This document shows, one piece after another, positions 18,720 to 27,200 of a stretch of 64,000 nt of DNA (positions are counted from its first letter, which is position 1; every line of letters begins with the position of its first letter). This stretch comes from Bacillota bacterium (lineage in GTDB: Bacteria; Bacillota; Clostridia; Peptostreptococcales; Acidaminobacteraceae): contig JAOARG010000040.1 in NCBI GenBank assembly GCA_025210655.1, positions 92,235-156,234 on the forward strand. The letters run 5' to 3'. Both the position numbers and the translations under genes were made by a program. Below the pieces are notes generated by a model. That model was not told the DNA's origin. It saw nothing but the letters and a program-made list of their open reading frames with translations, and did not search any database.

Positions 18720-18920
18720 CTCGCAAAAGCAATTAAGATTCGCGAACTTTTTATATGTGATTAATTAAATTATATCAAAGAAAGATAAAAAGACCCAGAC
18801 AAAAACTGAAAATAAATTTGAAAATATCATAAGCAAATCCTATACTCTATTTAAATCATTAATTAATAAAAATGGAGGAAACTAAATATTTCTTTAATTA
18901 ATAAAAGGAGGCGAAAAATA

Positions 18921-19217
18921 TTGCTTAATTATAGAAAAAGGGAACTCCGTGAGAGACAATTAATGATTCGAAATAAGTATCTAATCTTAGTCAAAATATT
19001 AATAATCTCTGTGTTATTTTCAATAATATATAATAAACTATCATTTTGGATACTTGAACTTTTTGAAATCCCGAAAAATCAGCTAAAAGTCTTAGTTGAT
19101 AGCTTGTCAATTTTTATGGCTATAGTATTGTTTCGAATTGGATATAAACAATACTGTAAAGATTTGAAGCAAGTTATTGATTTGGCACTAGATAATTCTG
19201 AAATATGTGATGATTGA
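18921..19217 (+). CDS. Small two-helix membrane protein, unrecognised
   Basis: 98 residues from TTG 18921, placed after AAAGGAGGCG (about 18905-18914). A basic N-terminus (YRKRELRERQ) is followed by two hydrophobic segments, about residues 20-45 and 58-75, then a short acidic tail. No known family is recognised. It sits between the DUF2971 gene and the second recombinase gene in the element, and is followed by a 10-bp hairpin (19225-19252). Confidence 0.6.
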   Translation: MLNYRKRELRERQLMIRNKYLILVKILIISVLFSIIYNKLSFWILELFEIPKNQLKVLVDSLSIFMAIVLFRIGYKQYCKDLKQVIDLALDNSEICDD

Positions 19218-19224
19218 GTTTAAT

Positions 19225-19252
19225 TATGAGAGAATGTCGGGGTTCTCTCATA
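19225..19252. repeat. Hairpin after the small membrane protein gene
   Basis: TATGAGAGAA (19225-19234) / TTCTCTCATA (19243-19252), 10-bp perfect stem with an 8-base GC-rich loop. No T tail on the plus strand. The interval 19253-19444 shows no gene. Confidence 0.6.
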
Positions 19253-19444
19253 TAAAATAATTTAGGCTTGTAATAGTATTTAAATCTATTATTTCACTAT
19301 CAGCAATATATGATGGTGTTGATGCAATATTGTACTTGCTCAGTACATGAGCATCCATTACGCTCGCTATGTATGTAGTGGCGATATCTGAAAAAGTAGA
19401 GCATGGTAGTACAGATAAATAAAAATTACATATATATACGGCAT

Positions 19445-19495
19445 CGGGATTAAAGAAGTTTCTGTAAGAAACTGCAATTTAATCCCGTATTTTTT
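19445..19495 (+). terminator. Double hairpin terminator
   Basis: Outer stem CGGGATTAAA (19445-19454) / TTTAATCCCG (19478-19487), enclosing an inner hairpin GTTTCT (19458-19463) / AGAAAC (19467-19472), then a T tail to 19495. Confidence 0.8.
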
Positions 19496-19584
19496 GTTGA
19501 AAATACCACCCAAATAAAAAATATTGATTTTATAAGAATACATTTATTATAGTCTACTTAATAATTAGTAGTGGAGGTGATGTC

Positions 19585-20655
19585 ATGAGTAAAAAAAATA
19601 AAATTAGATCATTATCTTTTCAAATGACTGAAACTATTGATATGGTTCATAAATTACATTTGGATAAACATAGTTTAAAGAGAACTAAAAATAAGTATGA
19701 TTTCGTATATTCTTTTAATGAAAAGAGCAACTTATGTAAAATTTCAAAGCAACTCGCGAAATTTTTAAAAGAAAATTTTGATGTTAAATATATTAAAAAT
19801 GTCAAAAAGGAACACATTGAAAGTTTTTTAAATTCTAAGTCTGCAACTTGTAATAATAAAAGTCTATATGCATATACAAGCTATATAAAAAAGACTTTAC
19901 ACCTTTGTAATAATCGATTTAAATGTAATATTGATGTAAATAGTATAAACATACCCTCATCTGAAAAAAATCCATTCAAAGGAGAATTAGGGGATATATC
20001 AAGGAGTAAAATGATGACTGAGGAACATTACTATAAAATTCAATCTTATTTAGATAAAAATGAATCCTCATCAAAAATTAGCTTTAGATTATCTAGACTT
20101 TTTGGATTAAGAAATTCAGAATCTGTAACAATAACTCCTCAAAATGTATATTCAAAAGGAAAAATTATTAGTAATATTTCTAAAGATAAAATCGAATATT
20201 TAAAAGTTCTAGGTAAAGGTAACAAATGGAGAAAAATTCCGATCGATAATGATAAACAAATATTATATTTAAAAAAGTTATTAGAGAGTAGAAAAAATGA
20301 TAATGACAGATTTGTTAATATCAAAGCTGATAGTGTAAGTGCAAGAATCCGTGCTGCTATGAAAAAAATATCTCTTACTGATCAAGAAAAAAAAGATAAT
20401 CCTGGTTGCAAAACAATTGGAGATTTATATAAAAACACTTCTCAACATGCAGTACGAAAACTTTATGCCACTAAGAGTTTCATATTCTTGAGAGATCAAA
20501 AATACTTGAGCAATCTTGAAAAAGGTATGGACAAAGAAAAAGCTATGGAAAATGCCAAAAATTATGCTTATAAAGCTGTTTTAGGAAGAAGATTAGGTCA
20601 TGGAAATAAGAAAAGAGAAGCTTTAGCTAAAGTATATATAGATAATTTTATTTAA
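19585..20655 (+). CDS. Tyrosine recombinase/integrase
   Basis: 356 residues with a complete-looking active site: Arg in LFGLRNSESVTI, Lys in VLGKGNKWRKIPI, HxxR in SQHAVRKLYAT, His in RRLGHGNKK, and Tyr in AKVYIDNF. N-terminal core-binding domain about residues 45-120. An insertion of about 35 residues (FIFLRDQKYLSNLEKGMDKE and following) separates the HxxR box from the second His, unlike XerC/D. It starts at ATG 19585 after GGAGGTGATG. It is the second of three recombinases in the element and stands alone between hairpins; it could be a resolvase or the integrase of an element nested in the first. Confidence 0.85.
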   Translation: MSKKNKIRSLSFQMTETIDMVHKLHLDKHSLKRTKNKYDFVYSFNEKSNLCKISKQLAKFLKENFDVKYIKNVKKEHIESFLNSKSATCNNKSLYAYTSYIKKTLHLCNNRFKCNIDVNSINIPSSEKNPFKGELGDISRSKMMTEEHYYKIQSYLDKNESSSKISFRLSRLFGLRNSESVTITPQNVYSKGKIISNISKDKIEYLKVLGKGNKWRKIPIDNDKQILYLKKLLESRKNDNDRFVNIKADSVSARIRAAMKKISLTDQEKKDNPGCKTIGDLYKNTSQHAVRKLYATKSFIFLRDQKYLSNLEKGMDKEKAMENAKNYAYKAVLGRRLGHGNKKREALAKVYIDNFI

Positions 20656-20748
20656 CATTATAAAATTCCTATATTTTTCAAAATAAATTTTAAAAAAACT
20701 TGATAAATAGAAAAGGAGTGATTATACTCCATTCAAGGAGGTGGTCAT

Positions 20749-20940
20749 ATGACTAATAAAATAAAAATTGAAAGAGCTATTAACAATATTAAAATGGATA
20801 CTGAAGAAAAGAAAGTTGTTAATGAAATATTGTTATATAAAAGAATGATTGATCTTCAAATTGATGAAGAAATATCTAAATCTTTAAAAGAACTTCTTAG
20901 AGTCAAATTGAATGAATTGATAGTTAAATTGTGTGATTAA
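20749..20940 (+). CDS. Small helical protein, unrecognised
   Basis: 63 residues behind a very strong ribosome site (AAGGAGGTGG). Charged, helical, no membrane segment, no recognised domain. It is 93 bp downstream of the recombinase gene on the same strand and before a strong terminator, so it is probably co-transcribed; an accessory such as a recombination directionality factor is one possibility, without direct support. Confidence 0.55.
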   Translation: MTNKIKIERAINNIKMDTEEKKVVNEILLYKRMIDLQIDEEISKSLKELLRVKLNELIVKLCD

Positions 20941-20988
20941 TATATTGATTTAACTATATACATAAATTACACTTTTTAATACATATAA

Positions 20989-21025
20989 AATAAAGTCGCG
21001 GAAACAATTCTGTGACTTTATTTTT
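20989..21025. terminator. Bidirectional terminator
   Basis: AATAAAGTCGCGG (20989-21001) / CTGTGACTTTATT (21010-21022), 13 bp with G-T pairs, A/T tracts on both sides. It separates rightward and leftward genes. Confidence 0.85.
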
Positions 21026-21086
21026 ATGTATTAAATTGCAATTTAATCATGTTCTCGTTATTAAAAATACAGGCACGAATGAAATC

Positions 21087-22439
21087 TTACTTATCTAAAT
21101 TTTTAATATTTACTCTCCAATTTTCTACAGTCAAGTAATAATTATTTTTATCAAATAAGTTTTTAATGCATCCTAGCTTTATTTCACTTAGATTATTTGC
21201 AAATATATTTGAAACGCAATATATGTAATATTTTTGATTATCATTTAAAAATTTCTTTGCACATTTCACCTCATTTTGACTTATGTAAAACTCTTTTATA
21301 TCTTTACTAATTGTTCCCTTAACCTCTATTCTTATTTTCTCTCCATCTGAGTTATAAGAAAGGATATCATAACCATTCTGGGGATTCTTTGCCTTAGATG
21401 GATCAACTAATTCATAATATTTTGTACCTTTTAATTTTTGTCTTTCATACTCATATACAAATTTCTCGGACAATTCACCTACAATTAACTTTTTTTCGTA
21501 AATGCTTAAGTAATCGTAATTTTTTGTTTTTAGCTCTCTATCATTAAGAAATGACTCCATATCATCAATAATATTTTCTTCATTGATAGGTTCATAAAGA
21601 TTTTCGGCACAATATAAACATACTATTCTATTTTTTTTAACTTTCCAATTTGATGAATCTGCTGTGTAAGAATCTCCACAATTACAGCATTTTATCATAT
21701 TTTGCTTTCTAGCAAGTCTAATATCCTCCATAGTTATTGTTTCGTCTAAACTTAAAAACTCGTTTATCAAATCCATACCTTCATTCAATTTTCGACCATT
21801 AAATCCAGTTGATCTAGTTTCAGATATAAAATACTCAAATAATCTATTGTATTTCCTACCAATTAGGTATAAGCCATCCCCGTTAATTTCAAGATTACCA
21901 TCATTGTAATCAGAAAATTTAGTTTTTGTACGCAATTTATTAAGACTACAATCCGTTTTATAAGCCATATATGCTACAAAAGACATAAATAAGGTATCCA
22001 TTGACGCTAACTTATCACAATTGGTTAATTTTTCAATCTTATTAATGTCATCAATTGATAACTTAATAGAAGTTTTTTCTTTAATATTATTTCTATTATG
22101 CCTATTATCAAAAATTTGCCGCTCGCTATTTTTTATCCACTCATTTTCAAATCCAGTATCATCATTTAAATAGTCAAAAGCATATAAGAATTTAATAAAA
22201 GATTTACGAAACTTATCTTGACTAGTTTCGTGGTTTAAACTTTTTTTTATTTTTAAATAATCTGAGTGTTTATAGTCAACAAAACTTTTATTACCAATCA
22301 TTTCAATCATGATTTTTATCGCACTAATGTAAACCAAATGTGATTCTTCGTTGTAATAATCAAGAAATTGATCCACTATGTTGATATCATAGTTTGTTAC
22401 TAGTTCAGATAAATCGCTATTTAATAAACTTATTCTCAT
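21087..22439 (-). CDS. Zinc-ribbon protein with C-terminal DUF3883 nuclease-like domain
   Basis: 450 residues. The N-terminal about 240 residues are helical and unrecognised, with a faint resemblance to a recombinase core-binding plus catalytic fold lacking active residues. A zinc ribbon follows (CCNCG near residue 250, CLYC near 273). The C-terminal 130 residues match DUF3883 (NO VEIN C-terminal type): GELSEKFVYEYE, then GYDILSY, EVKGT and FYISQNEVKCAK. The D...ExK arrangement (about D358, E372, K374) is that of a PD-(D/E)xK nuclease fold. DUF3883 proteins are common in phage-defence loci. It follows the gene at 22518 on the same strand (78-bp gap), likely one operon. Confidence 0.72.
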   Translation of the reverse strand: MRISLLNSDLSELVTNYDINIVDQFLDYYNEESHLVYISAIKIMIEMIGNKSFVDYKHSDYLKIKKSLNHETSQDKFRKSFIKFLYAFDYLNDDTGFENEWIKNSERQIFDNRHNRNNIKEKTSIKLSIDDINKIEKLTNCDKLASMDTLFMSFVAYMAYKTDCSLNKLRTKTKFSDYNDGNLEINGDGLYLIGRKYNRLFEYFISETRSTGFNGRKLNEGMDLINEFLSLDETITMEDIRLARKQNMIKCCNCGDSYTADSSNWKVKKNRIVCLYCAENLYEPINEENIIDDMESFLNDRELKTKNYDYLSIYEKKLIVGELSEKFVYEYERQKLKGTKYYELVDPSKAKNPQNGYDILSYNSDGEKIRIEVKGTISKDIKEFYISQNEVKCAKKFLNDNQKYYIYCVSNIFANNLSEIKLGCIKNLFDKNNYYLTVENWRVNIKNLDK

Positions 22440-22517
22440 GAGTTCTCCTTTAATTAAGTATATATATTTTTTTTGTAAATATGTACTATTTATATATTCC
22501 CATCACTTAATAACAAA

Positions 22518-23579
22518 TTATTTCTTAAACAATCTTATTTTAGCTTTGCTACTTGTATTATCAAAATTTAAAGCATAATTACTCGAAGGACTAATTTCAA
22601 ATATAATCCATCCACTTATATAATGATCATATGGTATTTTTAAAGAATCAAAATAATCTAGCTCGTAGGTTTTATAGTTTACTGAAACGGTCATTCCTTC
22701 ATCATTTGACAAAGTGAAATCATTTATACTAACATATTCATCTGTAGCACCAAAATTTTTTGCATATATATTCAATTTTACAAGGTTGCCTTCAAAAATT
22801 GCATCTTTAACTGTTATTTTTATATCTCCAGTTATATTCCCGTAATCAAGAGAGGACTTACTTAAATTTTTTGATAGTTCATTTACTTTCCGTTTGCTTT
22901 TAATATTTGTATCACTAATTTCTTTTAACCGTTCAATCTCATCATTTCTAAAGCCATAATTTTCAATGGTTTTCAGATCTTCTTTAGCATCTTCTGGATA
23001 ACCTAACTTTATCATTTTAGTAGCATTATCAATATAATAGTCGGTCGCTTTACTTAATAAATCATTTATTAACTCTGGGTTCCTAAAATTGATTTCCATA
23101 TCATAACTTTTTACTTCATTATATAAAGATGCAAAAGATGTGATGTCGCATTCAAGTTTTAGAGATTCAAGTTTTTCTAACCTTGTAATATAATGGTCAT
23201 TAATATTATGTCTAATATTTTCAACTTCTAAGTAATTAAAATATTCACTGCCAATCTTGTCAATTGTTTTATTTGCATTTGAATATTTTCCTGAATACAC
23301 ATATTTTTTTGCTTCATTAAATAAAATATTATACTTATTTTGTAGACTGACTTTAGAATACAAATCTTTAACTTTATCATCACTAGAATGGTATTTTTCA
23401 TCAATACAGTTTAACTTAGAGTATGCATTTTCAATATCGCCACTTATTATGAATGCTTCTACTTCGTTTAAATCATTTTGGTATCGAGTGCTAAAATTAT
23501 AATTTATTCTCCATATTACTACTAAAATAATTACTAATAACATTGATACAATTAATTTTTTTCTATCCATATCACACAT
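22518..23579 (-). CDS. Membrane-anchored protein with helical repeats and DUF4352-like C-terminus
   Basis: 353 residues. One N-terminal membrane anchor (LIVSMLLVIILVVIW, residues about 8-24) is followed by an extracellular helical region of TPR-like pairs (residues 35-235, e.g. EAKKYVYSGKYSNANKTIDK) and a beta-rich C-terminal domain of about 110 residues resembling DUF4352 (ITVKDAIFEGNLVKLNIYA). Predicted to face outside the cell. Its role is unknown; it is the upstream partner of the DUF3883 gene. A ribosome site (AAGGAGATG) precedes the ATG. Confidence 0.65.
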   Translation of the reverse strand: MCDMDRKKLIVSMLLVIILVVIWRINYNFSTRYQNDLNEVEAFIISGDIENAYSKLNCIDEKYHSSDDKVKDLYSKVSLQNKYNILFNEAKKYVYSGKYSNANKTIDKIGSEYFNYLEVENIRHNINDHYITRLEKLESLKLECDITSFASLYNEVKSYDMEINFRNPELINDLLSKATDYYIDNATKMIKLGYPEDAKEDLKTIENYGFRNDEIERLKEISDTNIKSKRKVNELSKNLSKSSLDYGNITGDIKITVKDAIFEGNLVKLNIYAKNFGATDEYVSINDFTLSNDEGMTVSVNYKTYELDYFDSLKIPYDHYISGWIIFEISPSSNYALNFDNTSSKAKIRLFKK

Positions 23580-23853
23580 CTCCTTAATATTATCTATTAA
23601 ATTATATCACAATATATGGATAATAACCTAATAACATACTAATTACAACTTTAGTATATAGACTGATATAGTCAAGGTTCGGAATAGTTTATGAATAAAA
23701 TCAATACCAATTTAATTATATTTTGAATTTTGGTTTTTACAAAAAAAGATGAAGATAATATAACTTTAATTGTGGATACTTAAAAGTACTTCTATCATTA
23801 TATTTATCTCAATTTTGTTATTATTTTCTAATGCACCAGAGGAGGTTAAAACC

Positions 23854-24220
23854 ATGAACTATCTCATAGAAGATAATGAATATATTTATTGGCAATGTGC
23901 AATGTATAAAAAAATTTTTTCTATACCAGTTAATGAGACTACAAATATTCCCGCTGGAGTGGTGAAAAACATATTGATATTATAGATTATAAGAGAACAA
24001 TTAAGTATGTTAACATGACTAATGAACAATTGACTTTTGAAAAAGAAAAAAGTTTGCGAAAAAAATCAGCAAAATAAAACTGCCCAGTCAAAAAAAATGT
24101 CCCAAATGTGGATCAGTTAACTTTATACCGATGAAAAAGGGATTTGGAAAAGCTATTGATGGAACGACACTAGTGGGTTTCGTAGGGTTAGTAGGTGGAA
24201 TTATCAAAATTATTACATAA
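23854..24220 (+). pseudogene. Decayed zinc-ribbon / glycine-zipper small protein
   Basis: A strong ribosome site (GAGGAGG) precedes ATG 23854. The reading frame MNYLIEDNEYIYWQCAMYKK... stops at 23985, but the protein sequence carries on in a second frame (HIDIIDYKRTIKYVNMTNEQ..., stop 24075-24077) and then a third (CPKCGSVNFIPMKKGFGKA and GLVGG, stop 24218-24220). The final part is a typical Firmicutes zinc ribbon followed by a Gly-rich hydrophobic tail. Two frame changes near A-rich runs (about 23970 and 24070) mark it as broken. Confidence 0.75.
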
Positions 24221-24379
24221 AAAAAGAATATATCTAAACCTATTAAATTTGAAGGACTTAAATATATCCACAATATTTTTGAAAATTCCCTTTAATATTG
24301 CTGCTTATATTTTATTATGATATCATTATCATGGGCCTGTAAAGAACGAGGGAATAGGCTAAATATATCCTACTGAAAG

Positions 24380-24412
24380 ATAAATAACCATTCATGGCCT
24401 AGAGTTATTTAT
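24380..24412. repeat. Leader hairpin before the 36-residue peptide gene
   Basis: ATAAATAAC (24380-24388) / GTTATTTAT (24404-24412), nine-bp stem ending eight bases before the AAGGAGGTG ribosome site; it could modulate access to that site. Confidence 0.5.
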
Positions 24413-24431
24413 ACTTAAGGAGGTGTTGCCT

Positions 24432-24542
24432 ATGGTAGCAGATATTTTAACAATAACTTCTTTTTTAGTGCTTATAATAATGAAGTACTCACAGTGCTTA
24501 TCTATATTTAGTCCTCTTGTTCAACCGATTTTTAAACCATGA
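24432..24542 (+). CDS. 36-residue hydrophobic peptide, possible type I toxin-like gene
   Basis: ATG 24432 follows one of the best ribosome sites in the window (AAGGAGGTGTTGCCT). The peptide MVADILTITSFLVLIIMKYS...FKP has a single hydrophobic stretch (residues 3-17) and the stop codon is embedded in a terminator hairpin. This compact layout (leader hairpin, strong ribosome site, short hydrophobic peptide, immediate terminator) is that of type I toxin or small membrane peptide genes. The C-terminus is not strongly basic, which is unlike many such toxins, and no antisense RNA promoter was identified. Confidence 0.45.
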   Translation: MVADILTITSFLVLIIMKYSQCLSIFSPLVQPIFKP

Positions 24543-24561
24543 GTATTTTCATGGTTTTTTT
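24534..24561 (+). terminator. Terminator overlapping the small peptide stop codon
   Basis: AAACCATGA (24534-24542) / TCATGGTTT (24549-24557) with seven T. Confidence 0.88.
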
Positions 24562-24654
24562 ATCTTACATACTTTGGTAGGCCCACTTTAATTTTAAGGA
24601 TTATAAAACTGTAACTATTCTTTATAACTAAAAATATTCATAAAACATTAAAAA

Positions 24655-25971
24655 TCATAATTTATGTAACAATTCATTTACAATCGTTTTTAAAATAGCG
24701 TTGAGGTGCTTTTTTTCGTAATAATGTATGACTCTTAAGTCTAATCCTTTTTCTATACAGTATTCTTCTTTCATCCTATCCTTTAATTTTTGGTACTCAA
24801 ACCCTTTTTTGCTTTTATGCCATGCTTTAACATATTTAGTATGCTGTTCTCCTTGGTATTCTATCAATAAAACTATTAAATCTTCTTTATCGAGTATTGC
24901 AATATCATATGGCATCTCATGTCCCTTTGGAGATATAGCACCAATTTTGACTTCTCTTTTTGTATTAAAACCATTCCTAATAAAATAATTGTAAATATAT
25001 TTATTTAGCCCTATTTCTTCTTTTTCATCAACAAGTTTGTTTTTTTCAAGGCCTAAACAATAAGGACAATAATGAGCTCCATTTGGACAATAGTCCTTTC
25101 CAAATTTAAATAATTTGATGGCTTCTTTTAAGGTAGCACTCCAAACATGCCCACATTTTCCACCGTGTTGTGGACATTTAAACCAAATTGTTGGATTTTC
25201 ATTTTCGCGAATTTCGTAAGGGCTCAACTCATTTCTAAATGGATGCCAATACTTTATTAATTTAGGGTATTTAATACCAATATTTTTTAAGGAAACAAAA
25301 TTATTCTTCTCACATATTGGACAAGATAACATCTTTACTGTTCTATCTCTAATGGATCGATCGTATTTATTTCCACATTTTGGGCATAACCAATGTAATT
25401 TTATATTACTATCAGGCTTTAGATATTTAGGGTCATAGTATATAACTTTCTTATCAATTTCATTAACCAAATCTAAATTATACATTAATAGAGATTCTTC
25501 AATTTTATCAGTAAATACACCTTCACAGAACGGACAATCATCATAGTCCTTGATTTTTTTCCAACTTTCTCTCCATACATGGTGTTTATCTTTCTTACAT
25601 TGCCATGATAATGGATGTGAAACTCGAAAATTTAAATGTGGTTCATAATATCTATCTCTTAAGAAAATAAAAGGCAATTTGTTAATCTCAGTCCATAAAT
25701 CAATGTTATCAAACAAATATGGATTTGACTGGTGAACGACACCTACTAATCCCTTTAAATTATTGATATTTTTTATATTGGATATTACTAAATAACCATT
25801 GCTATTTTTTAAAATAAATTTTGTAATATTAGTTAATTCACAATCATATATATTGCTTTGCTGCTTTACTATTTTATAGCCCTTACGCTCAAATTGTTTT
25901 TTTATTTCTAAGAAATTCATTTTACATACATCATAAGGATACTCTTCATAATTATCAATATCTTTCAACAT
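24655..25971 (-). CDS. Multi-zinc-ribbon protein with C-terminal Vsr/PD-(D/E)xK-like nuclease domain
   Basis: 438 residues. After about 120 N-terminal residues of unclear type there are successive treble-clef/zinc-ribbon units of the DUF4379 kind: SWQCKKDKHHVWRESWKKI with CPFC, then CPKCG and CPIC, then CPQHGGKCGHVWSA with CPYC. The last 85 residues form a Vsr-like restriction-endonuclease fold: D356 in MPYDIAIL, E371 in LIEYQGEQH, His 377, and the later DRMKEEYC helix and LDLRVIHYYE strand. Such proteins bind and presumably cut DNA. The gene sits 102 bp downstream of the GIY-YIG gene on the same strand and may share its transcript. Confidence 0.75.
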   Translation of the reverse strand: MLKDIDNYEEYPYDVCKMNFLEIKKQFERKGYKIVKQQSNIYDCELTNITKFILKNSNGYLVISNIKNINNLKGLVGVVHQSNPYLFDNIDLWTEINKLPFIFLRDRYYEPHLNFRVSHPLSWQCKKDKHHVWRESWKKIKDYDDCPFCEGVFTDKIEESLLMYNLDLVNEIDKKVIYYDPKYLKPDSNIKLHWLCPKCGNKYDRSIRDRTVKMLSCPICEKNNFVSLKNIGIKYPKLIKYWHPFRNELSPYEIRENENPTIWFKCPQHGGKCGHVWSATLKEAIKLFKFGKDYCPNGAHYCPYCLGLEKNKLVDEKEEIGLNKYIYNYFIRNGFNTKREVKIGAISPKGHEMPYDIAILDKEDLIVLLIEYQGEQHTKYVKAWHKSKKGFEYQKLKDRMKEEYCIEKGLDLRVIHYYEKKHLNAILKTIVNELLHKL

Positions 25972-26073
25972 AGTCCCTCCAAATTATTATTACTCCAGCC
26001 TTTATAAAAATGCATTAATACTATTCTGTAGTAATCCAAAAGTTAATAGTTAAGTTGTGAATTGAAACAGCTA

Positions 26074-27009
26074 TCACATTTCTTTTCTATCTTTACAAAC
26101 CACGATATTATTATAAATATTTATAGGTTTCTCTCCAATTAATTTGCAATAATAAGCTGTGTCATTAAATATACATCCGCAACACTGTGGTTCGTGAGTA
26201 ACAACGGTGCTCATTTCATCAGTCATTCTAATTTTCTGCTGAATTTTTCCTATTTCTTCTTTCGACAAATTAAAATTATATCGAATAGGATTAGCAGCTC
26301 CTTTTTTACGATAGGAATCCGGTATTTTCTTTCCATTATACAAATTTCTAATTTCCTCAGAGGCTATTCGTCCGTGGAATCCTAATCGATTATAAGAACT
26401 TTCTATTAGTTCAGGAAAATAATCTTTTGTAGCACTTAGCCACTCATTTGGTTTAAAAACTTCTATAACAATTCCATTAGATACTGCCAATACATACTCA
26501 GCTACTTCAGCTTTTACTCTACTAATTTTCCAAGCACACCTTACTGCACTATATATATCTTTCTCAACTTTGCTTTGATTTACATTAATAATTATTACTT
26601 TATGCTTAAACCGAATTTCTTCTGCTGAATACTTTCTAATGATTTGATCTGCATGCATAGGACCTCTTTCTTTACTATGAGTACCTCCTGCAATATTTGT
26701 TGAACTTGGATATGTATCGATTAATGCAGCTTCAACTTCCATTGCAGTTTTTTCGTCCATTCCATGTCTATGTATTATATGTATTACTTCTAGTCCTTCA
26801 TTATGTATTTCTCTTATGGTTTTTAATTTACAGCTTAAATTATCATCATTTTCATCTTTGTTTAGTTCATCATTTATATGATTAAAAACACGATTCCCAA
26901 CTCCTTTTCCAATATAAAAAGTTTCTCCATTTCTAGGGTCAATTAACCTATAAACATAAAATTTCAATTTATCAATTACTTCTTGTGAAAAAGATAATTT
27001 TTTATTCAA
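26074..27009 (-). CDS. LEM-3-like GIY-YIG nuclease domain protein
   Basis: 311 residues. The N-terminal 110 residues carry the COG3680/LEM-3-type GIY-YIG signature: FYVYRLIDPRNGETFYIGKG, then GNRVFNHI, the acidic VEAALIDTYP helix and the Asn in TNIAGG. The remainder includes a second alpha/beta region (IIINVNQSKVEKDIYSAVRC, EWLSATKDYF), which in related proteins predicts nucleotide- or substrate-binding roles, and a Cys-rich end (CCGCIFN). It is divergently arranged with the SIR2 gene across a 191-bp gap that must contain both promoters. A DNA-cutting role is inferred from the domain. Confidence 0.8.
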   Translation of the reverse strand: MNKKLSFSQEVIDKLKFYVYRLIDPRNGETFYIGKGVGNRVFNHINDELNKDENDDNLSCKLKTIREIHNEGLEVIHIIHRHGMDEKTAMEVEAALIDTYPSSTNIAGGTHSKERGPMHADQIIRKYSAEEIRFKHKVIIINVNQSKVEKDIYSAVRCAWKISRVKAEVAEYVLAVSNGIVIEVFKPNEWLSATKDYFPELIESSYNRLGFHGRIASEEIRNLYNGKKIPDSYRKKGAANPIRYNFNLSKEEIGKIQQKIRMTDEMSTVVTHEPQCCGCIFNDTAYYCKLIGEKPINIYNNIVVCKDRKEM

Positions 27010-27200
27010 TATTCTTAACCTCCTAATTAAATAAACGCTCTATAATCATTTTACATTATATTCAAAATAATAATAATAATCTTTTCAAAAAAGCTCTGTT
27101 TCGTGAAGTTGATTTTCTTATTCCATTTATTGAAAAATATAACTATAAACTATAAAATGTAAATATATTAAAGAAATCTTTAACATATATGAGGTGGGAA

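Noticed and set aside
19330..19385. Possible remnant of a transposon end or small RNA
   Set aside because: Only short irregular repeats (GTAC, TGAGCA) were seen, with no terminal inverted repeats or transposase.
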